Shown: positions 58,496 to 64,000 of the stretch, in pieces
Position numbering within the stretch: position 1 is the stretch's first letter
How the letters are laid out: the number at the start of each line of letters is the position of its first letter
Source of the DNA: Chlorocebus sabaeus
Lineage: Eukaryota > Chordata > Mammalia > Primates > Cercopithecidae
Direction: 5' to 3'
Assembly (NCBI RefSeq): GCF_047675955.1
Contig: NC_132926.1
Span: forward strand, 12,715,326-12,779,325
Length of the DNA stretch: 64,000 nucleotides
Notes under the pieces: model-generated
Seen by the model: only the letters and a program-made list of their open reading frames with translations
Database searches by the model: none
What the model was told of the DNA's origin: nothing
Translations under genes and position numbers: made by a program

Positions 58496-61400
58496 CAGTC
58501 AAAGCAGTGTTAAGAGGGAAATTTACAGCACTAAATGCCCACATCAGAAAGCTAGAAAGATCTCAAATTGACTCCCTAACATCACAATTAAAAGAACTAG
58601 AGAAGCAAGAGCAAATAAATCCAAAAGCCAGCAAAAGACAAGAAATAACTAAGATCAGAGCAGAACTGAAGGAGACAGAGACACAAAAACCCTTCAAAAC
58701 TCAATGAATCCAAGACCTGGTTTTTTGAAAAAAATAACAAAATAGACCACTAGCTAGACTAATAAAGAAGAAAAAAGAATTAAATAGAGGCAATAAAATA
58801 TTATAAAGGGGATATCACCACTGACCCCACAGAAATACAAACCACCATCAGAGAATAATATAAATACCTCAACACAAATGAACTAGAAAATTTAGAAGAA
58901 ATGGATAAGTTTCTGGACATACACCCTCCCAAGACTAAACCAGGAAGAAGTCAAATCCCTGAACAGACCAATAACAAGTTCTGAAATTCAGGCAGTAATT
59001 AATAGCCTACCAACCAAAAAAAAAAAAAGCCCAGGACCAGATGGATTCACAGTTGAATTCTACTGGAGGTACAAAGAGGAGCTGGTACCATTCCTTCTGA
59101 AACTATTCCAAACAATTGAAAAGGAGGGACTCCTCCCTAGCTCATTTTATGAGGTAAGCATAATCCTGATACCAAGACCTGGAACAGACACAACAAAAAA
59201 AGAAAACTTCAGGCCAATATGAACATCAATGCTAAAATCCTCAGTAAAACACTGGCAAACCAAATCCAGCAGCACATCAAAAAGCTTATCCACCATGATC
59301 ATGTCGGCTTCATCTCTGGGATGCAAGGCTGGTTCAATATGCGCAAATCGATAAATGTGATCCATCACATAAGCAGAACCAATGACAAAAATCACATGAT
59401 TTTCTCAATAGATGCCGAAAAGGCCTTTGATAAAATTCAACATCCCTTCCTGTTAAAAACTCTCAATAAACTAAATATTGATGGAACATATCTCAAAATA
59501 ATAAGAGCTATTTATGAAAAACCCATGGCCAATATCATATTGAATGGGCAAAAGCTGGAAGCATTCTCTTTGAAAACCGGCACAAAACAAGGATGCCCTC
59601 TCTCACCACTGCTATTCAACATAGTATTGGAAGTTCTGGCCAGGGCAATCAGGCAAGAGAAAGAAATAAAGGTTTTCAAACAGGAAGAGAGGAAGTCAAA
59701 TTGTCTCTGTTTGCAGATGACATGATTCTACATTTAGAAAACCCCATTATCTGAGCCCCAAAACTCCTTAAGCTGATAAGCAACTACAGCAAAGTCTCAG
59801 GATACAAAATCAATGTGCAAAAATCACAAGCACTTCTATACACCAACAAGAGACAAGCAGACAGCCAAATCATGAATGAACTCCCATTCACAATTGCTAC
59901 AAAGAGAATAAAATACCTAGGATTACAGTTAACAAGGGATGTGAAGGACCTCTTCAAGGAGAAATACAAACCACTGCTCAAGGAAATAAGAGAGGACACA
60001 AACAAATGGAAAAACATTCCATCCTCATGGATAGGGAGAATCAATATCATGAAAATGGCCATACTGCCCAAAGTAATTTATAGATTCAATGCTATTCCCA
60101 TCAAACTACCATTGACATTCTTCACAGAATTAGAAAAAAAAAAAACTACTTTAAATTTCATATGGAACCAAAACAGAGCCCTTATAGCAAAGACAATCCT
60201 AAGCAAAAAGAACAAAGCTGGGGAGACATCATGCTACTTGACTCTAAACTATACTACAAGGCTACAGTAACCAAAACAGCATGGTACTGGTACCAAAACA
60301 GACATATAGATCAATGGAACAGAACACAGACCTCAGAAATAACACCACACATCTCTTACCAACTGATCTTTGACAAACCTGACAAAAACAAACAATGGGG
60401 AAAGGATTCCCTACTTAATAAATGTTGTTGGGAAAACTGGCTAGCCATATGTAGAAAACTGAAACTAGACTGCTTCCTTACACCTTATACAAAAATTAAC
60501 TCAAGATGGATTAAAGACTTAAATGTAAAACCTCAAACCATAAAAACCCTAGAATAAAACCTAGGCAATACCTTTCAGGACATAGGTATGGGCAAAGACT
60601 TCATGACAAAAATGCCAAAAGCAATTGCAACAAAAGCTAACTAAGGAGCTTCTGCACTGCAAAAGAACCTGTCATCAGAGTGAAAAGGCAAGCTACATAA
60701 TGGGAGAAAAATTTTGCAATCTACCCATCAGAAAAAGGTCTAATATCCAGAATCTACAAGAAAACAAATTTACAGGAAACAAACAACCCCACCATAAAGT
60801 GGACAAAGGATATGAACAGACACTTATCAAAAGAAGATATTTATGTGGCCAAGAAACATATATGAAAAAAAGCTCAACATCACTGATTATTAGAGAAATG
60901 CAAATCAAAATCATAATGAGATACTATCTCATGCAGTGAGAATAGCAATTATCAAAAAGCCAAGAAACAATAGAGGCTGGAGAGGCAGTGGAGAAATAGG
61001 AATGCTTTTACACTGTTGGTGGGAATGTAAGCTAGTTCAACTATCGTGGAAGACAGTGTGACAATTCCTCAAGAATCTTGAACCAGGCCGGGCACGGTGG
61101 CTCAAGCCTGTAATCCCAGCACTTTGGGAGGCCGAGACGGGCGGATCACGAGGTCAGGAGATCGAGACCATCCTGGCTAACACGGTGAAACCCCGTCTCT
61201 ACTAAAAAATACAAAAAACTAGCCGGGCGAGGTGGCGGGCGCCTGTAGTTCCAGCTACCCGGGAGGCTGAGGCAGGAGAATGGCATAAACCCAGGAGGCG
61301 GAGCTTGCAGTGAGCTGAGATCCAAGCTCCTATCTGGCCACTGCACCCCAGCCTGGGCGACAGAGCCAGACTCCATCTCAAAAAAAAAAAAGAAAAGAAT

Positions 61401-61912
61401 CTTGAACCAGAAATACCATTTGATCCAGCAATCCCATTACTGGGTATATACCCAAAGGAATAGAAATCATTCTACTATAAAGACACACGTACACGTTCAA
61501 TGATAGACTGGATAAAGAAAATGTGGCACATATACACCATGGAATACTATGCAGGCATAAAAAGGAATGAAATCATGTCCTTCACAGGAACAGGGATGAA
61601 ACTGGAAGCCATCATTCTCAGCAAACTAACACAGGAACAGAAAACCAAACACTGCATGTTCTCACTCATAAGTAGGAGTTGAACAATGAGAACACATGGC
61701 CACAGGAAGGGGAACAACACACACTGGGGCCTGTCAGGGGGAAGAGGCAAGGGGAGCTTTAGGACAAATGGTTAATGCGTACAGGCCTTAAAACCTAGAT
61801 GATGGGTTGATAGGTGTAGGAAGCCACCAAAGGTCATGTATACCTATGTAACAAACCTGCACGTTATGCACATGTATCCCAGAACTTAAAGTAAAATTAA
61901 AAAAAAAAAAAA
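58496..61912 (+). mobile_element. L1 (primate L1PA-type), 5' truncated, with AluYR inside
   Basis: Starts in ORF2 at 'cagtcaaagcagtgttaaga' and runs through reverse transcriptase and the 3' UTR to a poly(A) tail. The duplication AATGGTGGTGAATC is at 58482-58495 and 61913-61926. An open stretch at 59219-59725 covers part of the reverse transcriptase, but the frame shifts just before the F-A-D-D catalytic box near 59715, and further stops follow. The endonuclease domain and ORF1 are absent. Not active. Confidence 0.95.
61087..61394 (+). mobile_element. AluY of Old World monkey type (AluYR) within L1
   Basis: Same diagnostic wording as the copy at 58168 ('ggctcaagcctgtaatccca', 'ctagccgggcgaggtggcgg'). 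It has an extra 'aagctcctat' in the right arm between 'gagatcc' and 'ctggccactg'. The duplication AAGAATCTTGAACCAG is at 61071-61086 and 61395-61410. Confidence 0.93.
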
Positions 61913-62224
61913 AATGGTGGTGAATCTTTTTCAGGAGATTTTCAATTGACTTTGCCCAGATCCATCAGAGGAATCTACAGCAGCTATAGCCTTATGAAAT
62001 ATATTTCTTAAACAATAAGACATGAAAGTCCAAATCACTCCTTGATCCATGGGCTGCAGAATGGATGTCTTGTTAGCAGACATGAAAACAACATCAATCT
62101 TCTTGTACATCTCCACCAGAGCTCTTGGGTGACCAGGTGCACTGTCAATGAGCAATAACATTTTGAAAAGAATCTTTTTTTTCTGAGCAGTAGGCCTCAA
62201 CAGTGGGCTTAAAATAATGGACAG

Positions 62225-62425
62225 GTGATTCTCCCTCCTCAGCCCCCTGAGTAGCTGGGATTACAGGTGCATGCCACCACACTTAGCTAATTTTTCTATT
62301 TTTTGTAGACACAAGGTCTTGCCATGTTTCTCAGGCTCATCTTGAACTCCTGGGCTCAAGCGATCCACATGCCTCAGCCTCCCGAAGTACTGAGGTTACA
62401 GGTGTGAGCCTCCTTGCCTGGCCTG
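62225..62425 (-). mobile_element. Alu fragment
   Basis: Reverse Alu starting within the right arm ('ggtgattctccctcctcagc') and ending 'gagcctccttgcctggcc'; it adjoins the truncated Tigger1 end. Confidence 0.85.
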
Positions 62426-62589
62426 TGCTTTTGTTCTAAAAGGATGACTATGCTGGTAGTTCACTTACAGAGAACAGAATCTACTCTCACTAATTTAAGT
62501 AGGAAGCAGAGTACTAAGTGGATCACAGAATTGATGAGTGGGCTGAAACAACAGAAACGGGATTTCCAGGAATAACTGCCAAAGCTATG

Positions 62590-63740
62590 CTATAGAACTG
62601 AAATGGGAGAGTTCCCTGATTCCCCTTGCAGGACATGCAACAGCAGTGGGCTCGCCTGTCCAGTTGCCCCACAGCTCAGACCCCTGGGGGAGCATGCAGA
62701 CAGGCAGGTGCAGAGGCCAGGGCTTGTGCTTTGGGCTTTCAGCCCCACAGTAGTGTGTAGTGGTGAGTGCCTGCAACCCCAGTGTTACATAGCTCTTTCA
62801 GCTTTGCCACCTGCAGATGGCTTGAGTGTTAATCAGCTCAATGGACCCTCTGTCTTATTGCAAGGGCAGAGGGCCAGTATGACAGCTTTCTGTATCCCAA
62901 GCTCTTGCTCAGTGTCCAGGAAGAATCGAATCACATGTGGGCTCAAAGGTTGAGCGCAAGGTTTTATTGAGTGGTGGAGATGACTCTCAGTAAGATGGAT
63001 GGGGAGCGGGAAGGTGCAGGGTTGGGAGAGATAATCTACCCCTGGAGTTCAGCCATCCGCTGCTGAACTCCTCTGGATGTTCAGACACCTCTTCCCTCCT
63101 TCTCTGCTGTGCCGCCCCGCTGCTCTCTGCCAGTCTTCACTGCTCTGTGCTGCTCTGTTCCTCTGCTCCTCTCAATATTCAGATGCTTGCGTACATGCCT
63201 GCCAAGGTCTCGGGTTTTTTTTTTTTTTTTTTTTTTTTTTGAGACGGAGTCTCGCACTGTCGCCCAGGCTGGAGTGCAGTGGCGCAATCTCGGCTCACTG
63301 CAAGCTCCGCCTCCTGGGTTCACGCCATTCTCCTGCCTCAGCCTCCCGAGTAGCTGGGACTACAGGCGCCCGCCACTGCGCCCGGATAATTTTTTCTATT
63401 TTTAGAAGAGACGAGGTTTCACCATGGTCTCGATCTCCTGACCTTGTGATCCGCCCGCCTCGGCCTCCCAAAGTGCTGGGATTACAGGCGTGAGCCACCG
63501 CGCCCGGCAAGGTCTCGGGTTTATACGGGCACAGGATGGAGGGGGACACGGTGGGCCAGAGTGGTCTTAGAAAATACAACATCCAGCCACGAAAACAGGA
63601 ACGTCTGTTCTCAGTCAGGTCCATAGGCACAGGCCCAAGGGTGGAGCCCTTTCCGGGGACCCACCCTTCTTTACGCAGCGCTTCCCTGCCCCACTGGCAT
63701 ATCAGAATTGGGCTTAACAATTTTTATGACCTCCATTGTT
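62590..63740 (-). mobile_element. Probable class I ERV LTR, interrupted by AluYd-like element
   Basis: On the minus strand the layout is LTR-like: a TATAAA at 63520-63525, then after the Alu a C/G-rich leader, and an AATAAA at 62963-62968 followed by 'ccttgcgctcaacctttgag'. It points toward DOCK2. No internal retroviral region is seen beside it, so a solo LTR is likely. Family and exact ends are not assigned. Confidence 0.6.
63218..63508 (-). mobile_element. AluY with 12-base deletion (AluYd-like)
   Basis: Reverse, low-divergence AluY. On its sense strand 'gagaccatggtgaaacc' replaces the usual 'gagaccatcctggctaacac' plus 'ggtgaaacc', a 12-base deletion like that defining AluYd. The duplication AAGGTCTCGGGTTT is at 63204-63217 and 63509-63522. 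Confidence 0.92.
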
Positions 63741-64000
63741 TTGTCCTCCTTGGTAAATCAGCAAGACAGAGCAAAGAGAACCATCACGTAAGAGAGGTGC
63801 TAAACATGCACCAATGTAACCTTGTCATCTTATGTTTCTGCTTAGGTGAGATAGAGAAGTGCTAATAAGTGTTAGAAACTATGTTTTATTGTACAAGTTG
63901 TCCATAAAGTTGAGAAACATGGAACAAATTTAATTTTAAAGAGTTATTGGTTTCTGTGTCAAATAATATTGCTCAATATACTATTCTTCATCATCCTGAT

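Larger units (their letters stand above)
56697..62217 (-). mobile_element. Tigger1 DNA transposon, split into three parts
   Basis: Pogo-like Tigger1. Parts are at about 56697-57027 (inverted end 'acatacctcagatatattga', then 'tttttggtttcccaatacat'), 57652-58167 and 61927-62217. The minus strand of the last part keeps transposase text SAPGHPRALVEMYKKIDVVF and TSILQPMDQGVI, including the Asp-to-Ser change at the usual DNAPGH catalytic motif. It is truncated at its far end near 62217 and interrupted by Alu and L1 insertions. Not functional. Confidence 0.93.
46321..64000. other. 5' flank of DOCK2, intergenic
   Basis: No exon of another gene is recognisable in these 17.7 kb. Besides the listed repeats, nothing is assigned in 46975-47480, 47615-47960, 50250-50925, 51400-52385, 52830-54325 and 63740-64000. 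Confidence 0.8.

Noticed and set aside
59219..60557. Reverse-transcriptase-like open frames
   Set aside because: These are pieces of L1 ORF2 with frameshifts, not a host gene or a retron.
61931..62200. Transposase-like minus-strand frame that could suggest a domesticated gene
   Set aside because: It is part of a broken Tigger1 copy interrupted by L1 and Alus, with stops and a changed catalytic motif.

Overview
The window is mammalian, and specifically primate, genomic DNA. It is dominated by Alu, L1, L2, MIR, MaLR and hAT/Tigger repeats, and it contains the 5' end of one protein-coding gene, DOCK2, on the minus strand. Two young Alu elements (58168-58480 and 61087-61394) carry the compact right-arm sequence and 'gctcaagcc' left arm that I associate with the AluYR lineage of Old World monkeys. 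The DOCK2 exons also appear to differ from the human protein at two residues, as I recall it. A macaque, baboon or other cercopithecid is therefore much more likely than human.

DOCK2 exons 1 to 8 run from the start codon at 46110 down to 71. All introns are GT-AG and the phases fit across every junction. Together they encode residues 1-253 plus two bases of codon 254: the SH3 domain and the start of the helical region that binds ELMO. The rest of the gene lies beyond position 1. The promoter is a GC-rich island around 45830-46320 with a purine-rich ETS/PU.1-like stretch just upstream of the start, in keeping with DOCK2's blood-cell expression.

Layout: 1-2551 holds exon 8 and intron 7 (L1, AluJ, L2). 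2552-9948 holds exon 7 and intron 6. 9949-13107 holds exon 6 and intron 5. 13108-14987 holds exons 5, 4 and 3. 14988-28898 is intron 2, with a near-complete MST-type MaLR element, an MLT1 solo LTR, an L1 and a pair of unassigned direct repeats. 28899-46067 holds exon 2 and the 17 kb intron 1, with an L1 carrying an AluY, a MER1-type element and several LTRs. 46111-64000 is the upstream flank. It contains a Charlie8-like hAT fossil, an L1-within-L1-within-L2 nest, a Tigger1 element split by nested Alu and L1 insertions, and an antisense LTR interrupted by an AluYd-like element.

I found no second gene, RNA gene, CRISPR array or new genetic system. The notable items are nested insertion histories, candidate regulatory sequences and species-diagnostic repeats. 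Repeat family names come from recognition by eye, and boundaries without a stated target-site duplication are good to roughly 10-30 bases.
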